Shown: in pieces, positions 1 to 11,763 of the stretch | How positions within the stretch are numbered: the first letter of the stretch is position 1 | Layout: each line of letters begins with the position of its first letter | Source of the DNA: Nannobrachium achirus | Taxonomy: Eukaryota > Chordata > Actinopteri > Myctophiformes > Myctophidae | Reading direction: 5' to 3' | DNA length: 64,000 nt | Assembly (NCBI GenBank): GCA_963921795.1 | Contig: OY997653.1 | Coordinates: forward strand, 63,331,214 to 63,395,213 | Position numbers and translations under genes: made by a program | Notes under the pieces: model-generated | The model's input: only the letters and a program-made list of their open reading frames with translations | Told to the model about the DNA's origin: nothing | Database searches by the model: none

Positions 1-270
1 AGGGTCTCCAGACGTGCCGGTATAAACAGAGATTTCCACACAGTCTGGCTACGTGAGACTAGTTGCCGTAATAATCCTTAAACAAGATGCAGCTGCAGCT
101 CTGCCCAGGTCACACAAAAGCTTGGTATTTCATTAAATATACAGTACAGTGGAATATATATCCTTAATCCTTAATTAACCCATAGAAAATCACACTGAGC
201 TTTGCATCTCATTGTTTCACTGTGCCGTGGCCAAAACCTGGGAACCCATTCGTTAAAAAGAGGAAAAAAG
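1..270. other. Unassigned sequence before the satellite
   Basis: I see no gene, splice-flanked open frame or recognisable element here. The sequence is of mixed composition and leads directly into the first satellite unit. Confidence 0.5.
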
Positions 271-3200
271 GTACAAAGATACAATGATCTACATACTTAC
301 AGTACAACATACTGTAGTATATCCTATAAAGGTACAAAGATACAATGATCTACATACTTACAGTACAACATACTGTAGTATATCCTATCAAAGATACAAT
401 GATCTACATACTTACAGTACAACATACTGTAGTATATCCTATCATACTTACAGTACAACATACTGTAGTATATCCTATCAAAGATACAATGATCTACATA
501 CTTACAGTACAACATACTGTAGTATATCCTATCAAAGATACAATGATCTACATACTTACAGTACAACATACTGTAGTATATCCTATCAAAGATACAATGA
601 TCTACATACTTACAGTACAACATACTGTAGTATATCCTATCAAAGATACAATGATCTACATACTTACAGTACAACATACTGTAGTATATCCTATCATACT
701 TACAGTACAACATACTGTAGTATATCCTATCTACATACTTACAGTACAACATACTGTAGTATATCCTATCTACATACTTACAGTACAACATACTGTAGTA
801 TATCCTATCAAAGATACAATGATCTACATACTTACAGTACAACATACTGTAGTATATCCTATCAAAGATACAATGATCTACATACTTACAGTACAACATA
901 CTGTAGTATATCCTATCATACTTACAGTACAACATACTGTAGTATATCCTATCTACATACTTACAGTACAACATACTGTAGTATATCCTATCTACATACT
1001 TACAGTACAACATACTGTAGTATATCCTATCATACTTACAGTACAACATACTGTAGTATATCCTATCTACATACTTACAGTACAACATACTGTAGTATAT
1101 CCTATCTACATACTTACAGTACAACATACTGTAGTATATCCTATCAAAGATACAATGATCTACATACTTACAGTACAACATACTGTAGTATATCCTATCT
1201 ACATACTTACAGTACAACATACTGTAGTATATCCTATCTACATACTTACAGTACAACATACTGTAGTATATCCTATCTACATACTTACAGTACAACATAC
1301 TGTAGTATATCCTATCATACTTACAGTACAACATACTGTAGTATATCCTATCTACATACTTACAGTACAACATACTGTAGTATATCCTATCTACATACTT
1401 ACAGTACAACATACTGTAGTATATCCTATCTACATACTTACAGTACAACATACTGTAGTATATCCTATCTACATACTTACAGTACAACATACTGTAGTAT
1501 ATCCTATCGGGTGCAGTAAACACCTGATACAATGATCTACATACTTACAGTACAACATACTGTAGTATATCCTATCTACATACTTACAGTACAACATACT
1601 GTAGTATATCCTATCTACATACTTACAGTACAACATACTGTAGTATATCCTATCTACATACTTACAGTACAACATACTGTAGTATATCCTATCTACATAC
1701 TTACAGTACAACATATTGTAGTATATCCTATCTACATACTTACAGTACAACATACTGTAGTATATCCTATCTACATACTTACAGTACAACATACTGTAGT
1801 ATATCCTATCTACATACTTACAGTACAACATACTGTAGTATATCCTATCTACATACTTACAGTACAACATACTGTAGTATATCCTATCGGGTGCAGTAAA
1901 CACCTGATAGGATATACTACAGTACAACATACTGTAGTATATCCTATCGGGTGCAGTAAACACCTGATAGGATATACTACAGTACAACATACTGTAGTAT
2001 ATCCTATCGGGTGCAGTAAACACCTGATACATACTTACAGTACAACATACTGTAGTATATCCTATCGGGTGCAGTAAACACCTGATACATACTTACAGTA
2101 CAACATACTGTAGTATATCCTATCGGGTGCAGTAAACACCTGATAGGATATACTACAGTACAACATACTGTATCCTATCGGGTGCAGTAAACACCTGATA
2201 GGATATACTACAGTACAACATACTGTAGTATATCCTATCGGGTGCAGTAAACACCTGATAGGATATACTACAGTACAACATACTGTAGTATATCCTATCG
2301 GGTGCAGTAAACACCTGATACATACTTACAGTACAACATACTGTAGTATATCCTATCGGGTGCAGTAAACACCATACTTACAGTACAACATACTGTAGTA
2401 TATCCTATCGGGTGCAGTAAACACCATACTTACAGTACAACATACTGTAGTATATCCTATCGGGTGCAGTAAACACCTTACAGTACAACATACTGTAGTA
2501 TATCCTATCGGGTGCAGTAAACACTTGATACAATGATCTACATACTTACAGTACAACATACTAGTATATCCTATCGGGTGCAGTAAACACCTGATACTTA
2601 CAGTACAACATACTGTAGTATATCCTATCATACTTACAGTACAACATACTGTAGTATATCCTATCATACTTACAGTACAACATACTGTAGTATATCCTAT
2701 CGGGTGCAGTAAACACCTTACAGTACAACATACTGTAGTATATCCTATCTACATACTTACAGTACAACATACTGTAGTATATCCTATCTACATACTTACA
2801 GTACAACATACTGTAGTATATCCTATCGGGTGCAGTAAACACCTGATAGGATATACTACAGTACAACATACTGTAGTATATCCTATCGGGTGCAGTAAAC
2901 ACCATACTTACAGTACAACATACTGTAGTATATCCTATCATACTTACAGTACAACATACTGTAGTATATCCTATCGGGTGCAGTAAACACCTGATACAAT
3001 GATCTACATACTTACAGTACAACATACTGTAGTATATCCTATCATACTTACAGTACAACATACTGTAGTATATCCTATCTACATACTTACAGTACAACAT
3101 ACTGTAGTATATCCTATCTACATACTTACAGTACAACATACTGTAGTATATCCTATCTACATACTTACAGTACAACATACTGTAGTATATCCTATCTACA

Positions 3201-6200
3201 TACTTACAGTACAACATACTGTAGTATATCCTATCTACATACTTACAGTACAACATACTGTAGTATATCCTATCGGGTGCAGTAAACACCTGATACAATG
3301 ATCTACATACTTACAGTACAACATACTGTAGTATATCCTATCATACTTACAGTACAACATACTGTAGTATATCCTATCGGGTGCAGTAAACACCATACTT
3401 ACAGTACAACATACTGTAGTATATCCTATCGGGTGCAGTAAACACCATACTTACAGTACAACATACTGTAGTATATCCTATCGGGTGCAGTAAACACCAT
3501 ACTTACAGTACAACATACTGTAGTATATCCTATCATACTTACAGTACAACATACTGTAGTATATCCTATCTACATACTTACAGTACAACATACTGTAGTA
3601 TATCCTATCTACATACTTACAGTACAACATACTGTAGTATATCCTATCTACATACTTACAGTACAACATACTGTAGTATATCCTATCTACATACTTACAG
3701 TACAACATACTGTAGTATATCCTATCAAAGATACAATGATCTACATACTTACAGTACAACATACTGTAGTATATCCTATCATACTTACAGTACAACATAC
3801 TGTAGTATATCCTATCTACATACTTACAGTACAACATACTGTAGTATATCCTATCTACATACTTACAGTACAACATACTGTAGTATATCCTATCGGGTGC
3901 AGTAAACACCTGATACAGAGCTTGATCTACATACTTACAGTACAACATACTGTAGTATATCCTATCGGGTGCAGTAAACACCATACTTACAGTACAACAT
4001 ACTGTAGTATATCCTATCGGGTGCAGTAAACACCATACTTACAGTACAACATACTGTAGTATATCCTATCGGGTGCAGTAAACACCATACTTACAGTACA
4101 ACATACTGTAGTATATCCTATCATACTTACAGTACAACATACTGTAGTATATCCTATCGGGTGCAGTAAACACCATACTTACAGTACAACATACTGTAGT
4201 ATATCCTATCATACTTACAGTACAACATACTGTAGTATATCCTATCATACTTACAGTACAACATACTGTAGTATATCCTATCATACTTACAGTACAACAT
4301 ACTGTAGTATATCCTATCATACTTACAGTACAACATACTGTAGTATATCCTATCATACTTACAGTACAACATACTGTAGTATATCCTATCGGGTGCAGTA
4401 AACACCTGATACAATGATCTACATACTTACAGTACAACATACTGTAGTATATCCTATCATACTTACAGTACAACATACTGTAGTATATCCTTTCATACTT
4501 ACAGTACAACATACTGTAGTATATCCTATCATACTTACAGTACAACATACTGTAGTATATCCTATCATACTTACAGTACAACATACTGTAGTATATCCTA
4601 TCATACTTACAGTACAACATACTGTAGTATATCCTATCATACTTACAGTACAACATACTGTAGTATATCCTATCATACTTACAGTACAACATACTGTAGT
4701 ATATCCTATCATACTTACAGTACAACATACTGTAGTATATCCTATCATACTTACAGTACAACATACTGTAGTATATCCTATCTACATACTTACAGTACAA
4801 CATACTGTAGTATATCCTATCATACTTACAGTACAACATACTGTAGTATATCCTATCATACTTACAGTACAACATACTGTAGTATATCCTATCATACTTA
4901 CAGTACAACATACTGTAGTATATCCTATCATACTTACAGTACAACATACTGTAGTATATCCTATCGGGTGCAGTAAACACCTGATACAATGATCTACATA
5001 CTTACAGTACAACATACTGTAGTATATCCTATCTACATACTTACAGTACAACATACTGTAGTATATCCTATCTACATACTTACAGTACAACATACTGTAG
5101 TATATCCTATCTACATACTTACAGTACAACATACTGTAGTATATCCTATCATACTTACAGTACAACATACTGTAGTATATCCTATCATACTTACAGTACA
5201 ACATACTGTAGTATATCCTATCATACTTACAGTACAACATACTGTAGTATATCCTATCATACTTACAGTACAACATACTGTAGTATATCCTATCATACTT
5301 ACAGTACAACATACTGTAGTATATCCTATCTACATACTTACAGTACAACATACTGTAGTATATCCTATCTACATACTTACAGTACAACATACTGTAGTAT
5401 ATCCTATCATACTTACAGTACAACATACTGTAGTATATCCTATCTACATACTTACAGTACAACATACTGTAGTATATCCTATCTACATACTTACAGTACA
5501 ACATACTGTAGTATATCCTATCTACATACTTACAGTACAACATACTGTAGTATATCCTATCTACATACTTACAGTACAACATACTGTAGTATATCCTATC
5601 ATACTTACAGTACAACATACTGTAGTATATCCTATCTACATACTTACAGTACAACATACTGTAGTATATCCTATCTACATACTTACAGTACAACATACTG
5701 TAGTATATCCTATCTACATACTTACAGTACAACATACTGTAGTATATCCTATCATACTTACAGTACAACATACTGTAGTATATCCTATCATACTTACAGT
5801 ACAACATACTGTAGTATATCCTATCATACTTACAGTACAACATACTGTAGTATATCCTATCATACTTACAGTACAACATACTGTAGTATATCCTATCTAC
5901 ATACTTACAGTACAACATACTGTAGTATATCCTATCTACATACTTACAGTACAACATACTGTAGTATATCCTATCATACTTACAGTACAACATACTGTAG
6001 TATATCCTATCTACATACTTACAGTACAACATACTGTAGTATATCCTATCTACATACTTACAGTACAACATACTGTAGTATATCCTATCTACATACTTAC
6101 AGTACAACATACTGTAGTATATCCTATCTACATACTTACAGTACAACATACTGTAGTATATCCTATCTACATACTTACAGTACAACATACTGTAGTATAT

Positions 6201-6384
6201 CCTATCTACATACTTACAGTACAACATACTGTAGTATATCCTATCTACATACTTACAGTACAACATACTGTAGTATATCCTATCTACATACTTACAGTAC
6301 AACATACTGTAGTATATCCTATCTACATACTTACAGTACAACATACTGTAGTATATCCTATCGGGTGCAGTAAACACCTGATAC
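271..6384. repeat. Compound palindromic satellite, 36/39/54-bp units
   Basis: About 6.1 kb of tandem repeats share the core CATACTTACAGTACAACATA followed by CTGTAGTATATCCTAT. Units are 36 bp (core), 39 bp (core plus CTA) or 54 bp (core plus a 15-bp leader containing AAAGATACAATGAT). A second module, CGGGTGCAGTAAACAC with variable extension, is interspersed mainly at 1507-4400. The 54-bp units dominate before 1200, the module-bearing units dominate at 1900-2900, and plain 36/39-bp units fill 4414-6360. Because 36, 39 and 54 are all multiples of three and the core lacks stops in several frames, long spurious reading frames run through the array on both strands. Units are nearly identical, with rare point changes (for example near 1712 and 4491), which implies recent expansion or homogenisation. 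Confidence 0.97.
1906..1948. repeat. Perfect 19-bp-arm palindrome in the satellite
   Basis: The left arm begins GATAGGATATACTACAGTA. A CAACA loop follows, then the exact reverse complement. The same fold recurs at about 1966-2008, 2141 onward, 2205 onward and 2843 onward. The adjacent module TATCGGGTG-CAGTAAA-CACCTGATA also folds, with one G:T pair, so this segment is a chain of alternating hairpins. Confidence 0.9.
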
Positions 6385-6395
6385 AGAGCATTATT

Positions 6396-7086
6396 CAGTG
6401 GTGTGAGGTAACTAAGTACATTTACTTAAAGGGATATTTCACGTATCATCTAATCAGGCTTTTGGGAACACCCAGGACAGTTTTTGAATTTCTTCATTCA
6501 GTATTTAGATATTTGATATTCATTTCCCTCATTTTGCCCCCTTCCAGGACCTTCCTATACAAACCCAGTTTAACTTCAAACTCCATTTAAACCATGATAG
6601 ATTCAATGAAAACAACTGTCCTTTTTTCTGGTGACTCCTAACACCCTCCGAATAGGTGAGCAGGCTGTGTTTTTCGATAATATTTTATTGTATTTAATAA
6701 TTTTCATTTCCCCAAACAATTAATAGAAATCAATTAAAAATGTTAGCGAAAAAAGCCTGTTCATGTATTCGGAGGGTGTTAGGAGTCACCAAAAAAGAGT
6801 CAATGAAAAGGTTGTTTTCATTGAATCTATCAAGGTTAAAATGGAGTTTGAAGTTACAATGGGTTTGTATAGGAAGGTCCTAGAAGGGGCAAAATGGGGG
6901 AAATGAATATCAAATATCTAAATACTGAATGAAGAAATTCAAAAACTGTCCTGGGTGTTCCCAAAAGCCTGATTAGACAATAGAATGACAACAAGTTTTT
7001 TTTAAAGTGAAATATCCCTTTAAGTAAGTACAATTTTGAGGTACCGGTATTTGTACTTTACTTGAGTACCGTATTTATTTTCATAT
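6396..7086 (+). repeat. Teleost ACTTAAGTA-type repeat split by a MITE
   Basis: 6396-6425 carries CAGTGGTGTGAGGTAACTAA followed by GTACATTTAC. The family continues after 7023 with GTAAGTACAATTTTGAGGTA and TGTACTTTACTTGAGTA. This dispersed repeat is familiar from teleost genomes, and other pieces lie at 12255-12545, 25430-26310, 26765-26980 and 52255-52432. The foldback at 6426-7023 sits exactly at the TTAA of its ACTTAAGTA word, so the host repeat is the older of the two. Confidence 0.8.
6426..7023. mobile_element. TTAA-bounded foldback MITE (Angel/piggyBac-like)
   Basis: The element runs from TTAAAGGGATATTTCAC to GTGAAATATCCCTTTAA, with a TTAA duplication at 6426-6429 and 7020-7023. Inverted arms of roughly 240 bp flank a short AT-rich centre near 6660-6760. 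Matching arm landmarks include AACACCCAGGACAG against CTGTCCTGGGTGTT, and CCTAACACCCTCCGAATA against its complement. There is no coding capacity. A shorter relative lies at 10219-10366. TTAA targeting fits piggyBac or Kolobok; the termini resemble teleost Angel-type elements. Confidence 0.9.
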
Positions 7087-7315
7087 GAGGGTCCGCAGCC
7101 AGAGATACTGTAGGTCTACATACATTCGGGGGTACTTGGCACAAAAACCTTTGAGACTAAGTTAGATAGTTAGTTATTAATCGTTTTTCTCAACCTTTTC
7201 AGGCCGCGACCCCCAAAAAAATCATATTTGAACTGGGGATCCTTGGCTGTGTGAATGGGCCCATACAACCTCATAGAGCTCCTGTTGTGAACGCTGTTCA
7301 ACTGAGAGGTCTATG
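7087..7315. other. Decayed hAT-like remnant and one copy of a direct duplication
   Basis: 7175-7225 contains a hAT-like terminus (CTCAACCTTTTCAGGC followed by GCGACCCCC), related to the right end of the element at 24460-24851. 7257-7310 is repeated, with a few changes, at 7564-7621, on the far side of the hAT fragment. No gene is seen. Confidence 0.55.
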
Positions 7316-7562
7316 CAGTGGTGCTCAGACCTTTTCATTTGAAGGACCCCCAAAATTATATGTATTTGGCCACGGACCCCCATCTCAAAATATTTAGTTC
7401 CAGGGACCCCCCCAGAAGCAAGATTTGAGTTACAAATGTTTGCTTAAAAACTACATTCAAAGATTTGCACACGTTTTCACGAAAATATCAGATCTACAAG
7501 CTCACAGCTCGGCACTCGCTGTGAGCTTTTATACTGTATCTGCTATTTTTCAGTAGCTCAAT
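7316..7562 (+). mobile_element. hAT MITE core fragment with hairpin
   Basis: This is a partial copy of the window's commonest MITE (best copy 63390-63875). It contains CAGTGGTGCTCAGACC, the phrase TATTTGGCCACGGACCCCCA, and a degraded hairpin at about 7490-7552 built on CAGATCTACAAGCTCACAG. The outer CAGGGGCGTCAC ends are missing. Confidence 0.8.
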
Positions 7563-7596
7563 TGGGCCCATACAACCTCAGAGTAAAAGCTCCTGT

Positions 7597-7757
7597 TGTG
7601 AATGCTGTTCAACTGAGAGGTGAAGTGTAGTAGAGACTGTCTGTGTCGCTGCATTGTGAATGCTGTTCAGCTGAGAGGTGAAGTGTAGTAGAGACTGTCT
7701 GTGTCGTTGCATTGTGAGGTGAAGTGTAGTAGAGACTGTCTGTGTCGCTGCATTGTG
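7597..7757. repeat. 58-bp tandem repeat, about 2.7 copies
   Basis: The unit starts TTGTGAATGCTGTTCAACTG and ends GTCTGTGTCGCTGCA. The third copy lacks the first part of the unit. The first unit grows out of the 7564-7621 half of the flanking direct duplication. Confidence 0.85.
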
Positions 7758-7871
7758 GCTCCCATTCTGTCAGCTGCTCTGCAAAGGGACCGATAAGCGG
7801 GAGCCTGGGACTGATTCTATCTGAGCGGCGGGGCAGAGAAAAACTGACGACTCTATCGGGAGCCTCGTCAC

Positions 7872-8854
7872 CCAGAGGGACAGGCTCTGGAGGGACAGGC
7901 TCTGGAGGGACAGGCAGCCTCACAGCGGTGAGGCTCTGGAGGGACAGGCTCTGGAGGGACAGGCTCTGGAGGGACAGGCAGCCTCACAGCGGTGAGGCTC
8001 TGGAGGGACAGGCTCTGGAGGGACAGGCAGCCTCACAGCGGTGAGGCTCTGGAGGGACAGGCTCTGGAGGGACAGGCTCTGGAGGGACAGGCTCTGGAGG
8101 GACAGGCAGCCTCACAGCGGTGAGGCTCTGGAGGGACAGGCTCTGGAGGGACAGGCTCTAGAGGGACAGGCTCTAGAGGGACAGGCTCTGGAGGGACAGG
8201 CTCTGGAGGGACAGGCTCTAGAGGGACAGACTTTGGAGGGACAGGCTCTGGAGGGACAGGCTCTGGAGGGACAGGCTCTAGAGGGACAGGCTCTGGAGGG
8301 ACAGGCTCTAGAGGGACAGGCAGCCTCACAGTGGTGAGGCTCTGGAGGGACAGGCTCTGGAGGGACAGGCTCTGGAGGGACAGGCAGGCTCTGGAGGGAC
8401 AGGCTCTAGAGGGACAGGCTCTGGAGGGACAGGCTCTGGAGGGACAGGCTCTAGAGGGACAGGCAGCCTCACAGCGGTGAGGCTCTGGAGGGACAGGCTC
8501 TGGAGGGACAGGCTCTAGAGGGACAGGCAGCCTCACAGCGGTGAGGCTCTGGAGGGACAGGCTCTGGAGGGACAGGCTCTAGAGGGACAGGCAGCCTCAC
8601 AGCGGTGAGGCTCTGGAGGGACAGGCTCTAGAGGGACAGGCAGCCTCACAGTGGTGAGGCTCTGGAGGGACAGGCTCTAGAGGGACAGGCTCTGGAGGGA
8701 CAGGCTCTGGAGGGACAGGCAGCCTCACAGCGGTGAGGCTCTGGAGGGACAGGCTCTGGAGGGACAGGCTCTAGAGGGACAGGCAGCCTCACAGTGGTGG
8801 TGAGGCCCTGGAGGGACCTCACCTCACCTCACCTCACCTCACCTCACCTCACCT
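7872..8854. repeat. 15-bp GC-rich minisatellite plus (CACCT)n tail
   Basis: Units of GGCTCTGGAGGGACA (variant GGCTCTAGAGGGACA) are interrupted by a second module, GGCAGCCTCACAGCGGTGA, giving a higher-order pattern. From about 8815 to 8854 the array changes to (ACCTC)n. The 15-bp period keeps frames open and creates false Gly/Ser/Thr- or Pro/Val/Glu-rich ORFs. Confidence 0.95.
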
Positions 8855-8858
8855 AGAG

Positions 8859-9190
8859 CAGGGGTTCCCAAAAAAAAATTTGGCTCGGGGAACCCCTATA
8901 CATATTTATTTTCATCCGAGGCACCCCTACATTTTATTCTTAATTTTCACTCCCAGTAGCTTATATTCATAGCATATTTTAGCGATTATGTTGCGAGGAA
9001 AACTAGATAATAGCCCTTTTGGTTAGAACTGACTGAAAATAACTTTATACTTCAAGTTTAAAATTATACTAAATATATATTTTAAATGTCCAAATACATT
9101 TCTAATATTATTATCAAATTATCTTGCGGCACCCCTGGACTGCCGTCGCGGCACCCCAGGGTGCCCCGTCACCCACTTTGAAAACCCCAG
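8859..9190. mobile_element. Non-autonomous hAT element with 8-bp TSD
   Basis: The left end is CAGGGGTTCCCAAA and the right end is TTTGAAAACCCCAG. The flanks are ACCTAGAG (8851-8858) and CCCTAGAG (9191-9198), a 7/8 TSD. The 332-bp interior is AT-rich and non-coding. A diverged piece of the same family in opposite orientation lies at 62145-62245. Confidence 0.85.
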
Positions 9191-9246
9191 CCCTAGAGGG
9201 TTTTCAGAGATACTGCAGCGGGGCTACCCAGAAAAAAATATCTTCT

Positions 9247-9501
9247 TTAAGTAGGATGTGAGGGGTCTAACTAGGGGTTTGTCATGATGCTGAATCCATT
9301 GCAAGCATTTGTTTTGCACACAAAAAAAAAAAAAAAAAAAACATTCCTTGAGCTACAAATGGCCCCACAAAAACGATGGTTTAGTGATGAGTCATCACTT
9401 TTCACAGTTTTGTGGGTGTTTTGTGGGGAAGTTTTTGGCCCAAGGAATGTTTTTTTGTGCAAAACAAATGCTTGCAATGGATCCCCTCACATCCTACTTA
9501 A
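9247..9501. mobile_element. TTAA-bounded foldback MITE, 255 bp
   Basis: The ends are TTAAGTAGGATGTGAGGGG and CCCCTCACATCCTACTTAA. A second matching stretch pairs ATCCATTGCAAGCATTTG with its complement at about 9464-9481. A poly-A run (9321-9340) sits opposite a shorter T run, so the arms have drifted there. Short frames on both strands are by-products of the palindrome. Confidence 0.88.
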
Positions 9502-9713
9502 AAACCCAGAAAAAAAAATCTTTTTCTAGGTATTTTCCTCCTGTATAGAAAGTCGATGGGAGCCCAACTTGATTTGACCGCTGTGGCGACCTCGAAGGTC
9601 GCCGACTCGGGCGCCCTAGCTAAATCATTAGAGCATGCCCTGGGCTACATCTGTGCAAAATGTGGTGCTTTTAGACTGATTAGCACGAAATTATCATTTT
9701 CTCCCCTGAGGAC

Positions 9714-10222
9714 TTAAAGTTATACCATGTAACTTTTTTTATAAAACAAATCTTAAAATTGTCCTAACTGTTAAATCGCTAAAGTTTTAGAACCCCCACT
9801 CCGTTATTTTCAGCTTCTGAAGCCTTCTCTTTATATGTTTTCTACTTAGCCGTGACAGGGGCGGGATTTCCCGGCGAAATTACGTCATCACACTACCGGC
9901 CAATCACAGCGAGGGTTATACACTGCCGGCCAATCATAGCGCATCTTGAAGTGGGGTCGCTATGGCGGCCATATTTGTAGTCGCCCGTGTGTCTCTATAC
10001 TCAAAAGGTAATCTCGCCTACCAGGCAGGGTGAAGGAGTCCGTTTCTCCGGAATGCCTGAACGCACAGGAACCAGGGACCCCTCTAAAGATAGCTCTCGG
10101 CGAGGTGGAGGCAGACGCGGGGGTGTGAAGGTACGAAAAACGGCCGAAAGACGCGGACGCGACCGCGGTTTGCTATAGGGCTTCTGACCACTAGTTGAGC
10201 ATCTTACACATTATAGCTTTAA
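9714..10222 (+). mobile_element. TTAA-bounded element with CpG-rich interior, copy A
   Basis: It is bounded by TTAA at 9714-9717 and 10219-10222, with imperfect TIRs (TTAAAGTTATACCATGTAA against TTAAAGCTATAATGTGTAA). It is about 90% alike, by eye, to copy B at 26981-27512. The interior is CpG-rich and includes CCGGCCAATCA twice, an inverted CCAAT-box-like motif, followed by a short conserved reading frame. Its right TTAA is shared with the next element. It could be a deletion derivative of a piggyBac or Kolobok element that kept the promoter and first exon. Confidence 0.8.
10053..10178 (+). pseudogene. Short conserved frame in TTAA element, possible transposase first exon
   Basis: A 41-codon frame starts MPERTGTRDPSKDSSRRGGG and is rich in Arg and Gly. 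The start GGAATGCC is preserved in copy B (27343-27477), where the frame also stays open with a few substitutions. GAAG|GTACGA at about 10126-10135 could be a 5' splice site, so the true exon may end there. The basic, low-complexity composition resembles the disordered N-terminus of transposases, but I recognise no domain. It may equally be captured host 5' exon sequence. Confidence 0.35.
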
Positions 10223-10366
10223 AGGGATATTTCACTTTCAAAAATAATGTGTGTTTTTAATGAATCTATCATGGTTAAAATGGAGTTTGAAGTTACAATG
10301 TGTGTGTGTGTGTGTGGAGAAAAGCCCATAAGCTGTTTCTCTGTTGAAAGTGGAATATCCCTTTAA
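10219..10366. mobile_element. Short TTAA MITE related to 6426-7023
   Basis: It begins TTAAAGGGATATTTCACTTT and ends GTGGAATATCCCTTTAA. It shares AATGAATCTATCATGG and AAAATGGAGTTTGAAGTTAC with the larger element. A (TG)n run sits in the middle. Its left TTAA is the same four bases as the right TTAA of 9714-10222. Confidence 0.85.
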
Positions 10367-10501
10367 TAAAGTGGTTTTGGACATACAAGCTTTTCCACCC
10401 CACAACCACAGCACAGCGTGTGAACGCAGCACACCGTGTGCTGTGTGCCCCCGCTGTCTGTCATACAACAATAGGCAGAACATGAGTGATGTGTCCGTGT
10501 T

Positions 10502-10811
10502 CAGGGGTGTCACACCAAATCCTGGGCCCTGGGTACAAGGATTCATTGCGGGCCCCCCATGAATGTTCTTCATAGGGGGAGGGGGAAACACATTATTACG
10601 CATTATTTTTACTATTGAAAAATAGCAGATACCGGTATACAAGCTGCGAGCTTGTAGATCTGCTATTTTATGAACAATCATGAACATTTTAATCTTTTTC
10701 AAATCCTTCTAAAAACCTATGTTTCTATGTCAGTGGTGCTTAAACTTTTTCATGTGAAAAATGATATGTATTTGGCCACGGACCCCCATCTCAAAATATT
10801 TAGTTCCAGGG

Positions 10812-10842
<31 letters not shown>

Positions 10843-11010
10843 AGAAGCAAAATTTGAGTTAAAAATGCTCGCAGTGTGGCACTCGGTGCCGCGCTGTGAG
10901 CTTGTATATCTGCTATTGTTCAATAGCTAAAGTATAAAATAATTAAGGGCCCTCCACCTTGAGCCCTGGTAACTCAGTGCCCACTTCCCCCCCCCCTTGT
11001 GACGCCCCTG
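10502..11010 (+). mobile_element. hAT MITE, double-hairpin family
   Basis: The ends are CAGGGGTGTCACACC and CTTGTGACGCCCCTG. The flanks TCCGTGTT and GCCGTGTA give a 6/8 TSD. It contains the family's inner CAGTGGTGCTTAAAC start, the TATTTGGCCACGGACCCCCA phrase and two AGCAGAT-type hairpins; the left one is shortened (10624-10664). A run of about 36 C (10807-10842) replaces the usual CCCCCC and may be length-uncertain in the assembly. Confidence 0.88.
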
Positions 11011-11099
11011 GCCGTGTACCTGCCTGCTCGCCCCGGCTTGTCAATCTGCTAAAGTGTTTGTAATTTCCTGCTCCAGGCGTTGTTATTTCAACTGTGTGA

Positions 11100-11386
11100 C
11101 CTCCTCTCCTCCTCCTCCTCTCCTCCTCCTCCTCTCCTCCTCTCTCCTCTCCTCCCCTCTCCTCTTCTCCTCTCTCCTCCTCTCCTCTCCTCTCCTCTCC
11201 TCTCCTCTCCTCTCCTCTCCTCTCCTCTCCTCTCCTCTCCTCTCCTCTCCTCTCCTCTCCTCTCCTCTTCTCCTCTCTCCTCCTCTCCTCTCCTCTCCTC
11301 TCCTCTCCTCTCCTCTTCTCCTCTCTCCTCTCCTCTCCTCTCCTCTCCTCTCCTCTCCTCTCCTCTCCTCTCCTCTCCTCCTCTGC
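11100..11386. repeat. (CTCCT)n pyrimidine tract
   Basis: About 290 bp of CTCCT/CTCCTC repeats with a few CTT interruptions. The open frames of Ser/Leu/Pro, or Glu/Arg/Gly on the other strand, are composition artefacts. A purine/pyrimidine strand bias of this length can form triplex DNA. Confidence 0.97.
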
Positions 11387-11467
11387 CTGTCACCTTGTCC
11401 TTGTCCTTAAAGCCACGCACACTGCAGTGACACCTGTTCTTTCTCTGACTGTTATGTAACAAGCACC

Positions 11468-11763
11468 AGGGACGTGCAGAGAATGTTAGAGAGGCAGGGG
11501 CTGACATTTATAAAAGGGCTTTTTGGTGGAAATGTCGAAAATAGCAGACCTCCAAGCTCAACAACGCTTAAAAGAAATGTCCATATCAGTACCAGACTCA
11601 TATCCACGCAGTCCACTAGCTCTATGCTATGAGGGCTGCTGGGGTGTGGGAAATTGGACGACGGGCATTTCTGCCTATAACAAACCCCATGGACAGTCAT
11701 TTGGGACCAATACAAGTAAGACACACTGACAAATGCTTTTTTTTGTCCGGAGTTGTCCTTTAA
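11468..11763. mobile_element. Composite: hAT-like 5' piece joined to a TTAA MITE end
   Basis: 11468-11567 begins CAGGGACGTGCAGAG and carries the GCAGGGGCTGACATTT phrase and half of the AGCAGACCTCCAAGCTC hairpin. The same family recurs at 50911-51112, 52985-53350 and 56946-57060. 11661-11763 ends GGAGTTGTCCTTTAA and matches, inverted, the fragment at 17885-17965. Neither element is complete. Confidence 0.65.

Noticed and set aside
284..6590. Long open frames (up to about 530 codons) in three or more frames on both strands
   Set aside because: They are products of satellite units whose lengths are multiples of three. The peptides are pure tandem repeats, occur in several frames at once, and end where module lengths break the phase.
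7872..8536. Pro/Val/Glu-rich and Gly/Ser/Thr-rich frames
   Set aside because: They come from the 15-bp minisatellite and exist on both strands.
11054..11507. Ser/Leu/Pro-rich secreted-looking protein and Arg/Glu/Gly complement
   Set aside because: Encoded by (CTCCT)n; composition artefact on both strands.
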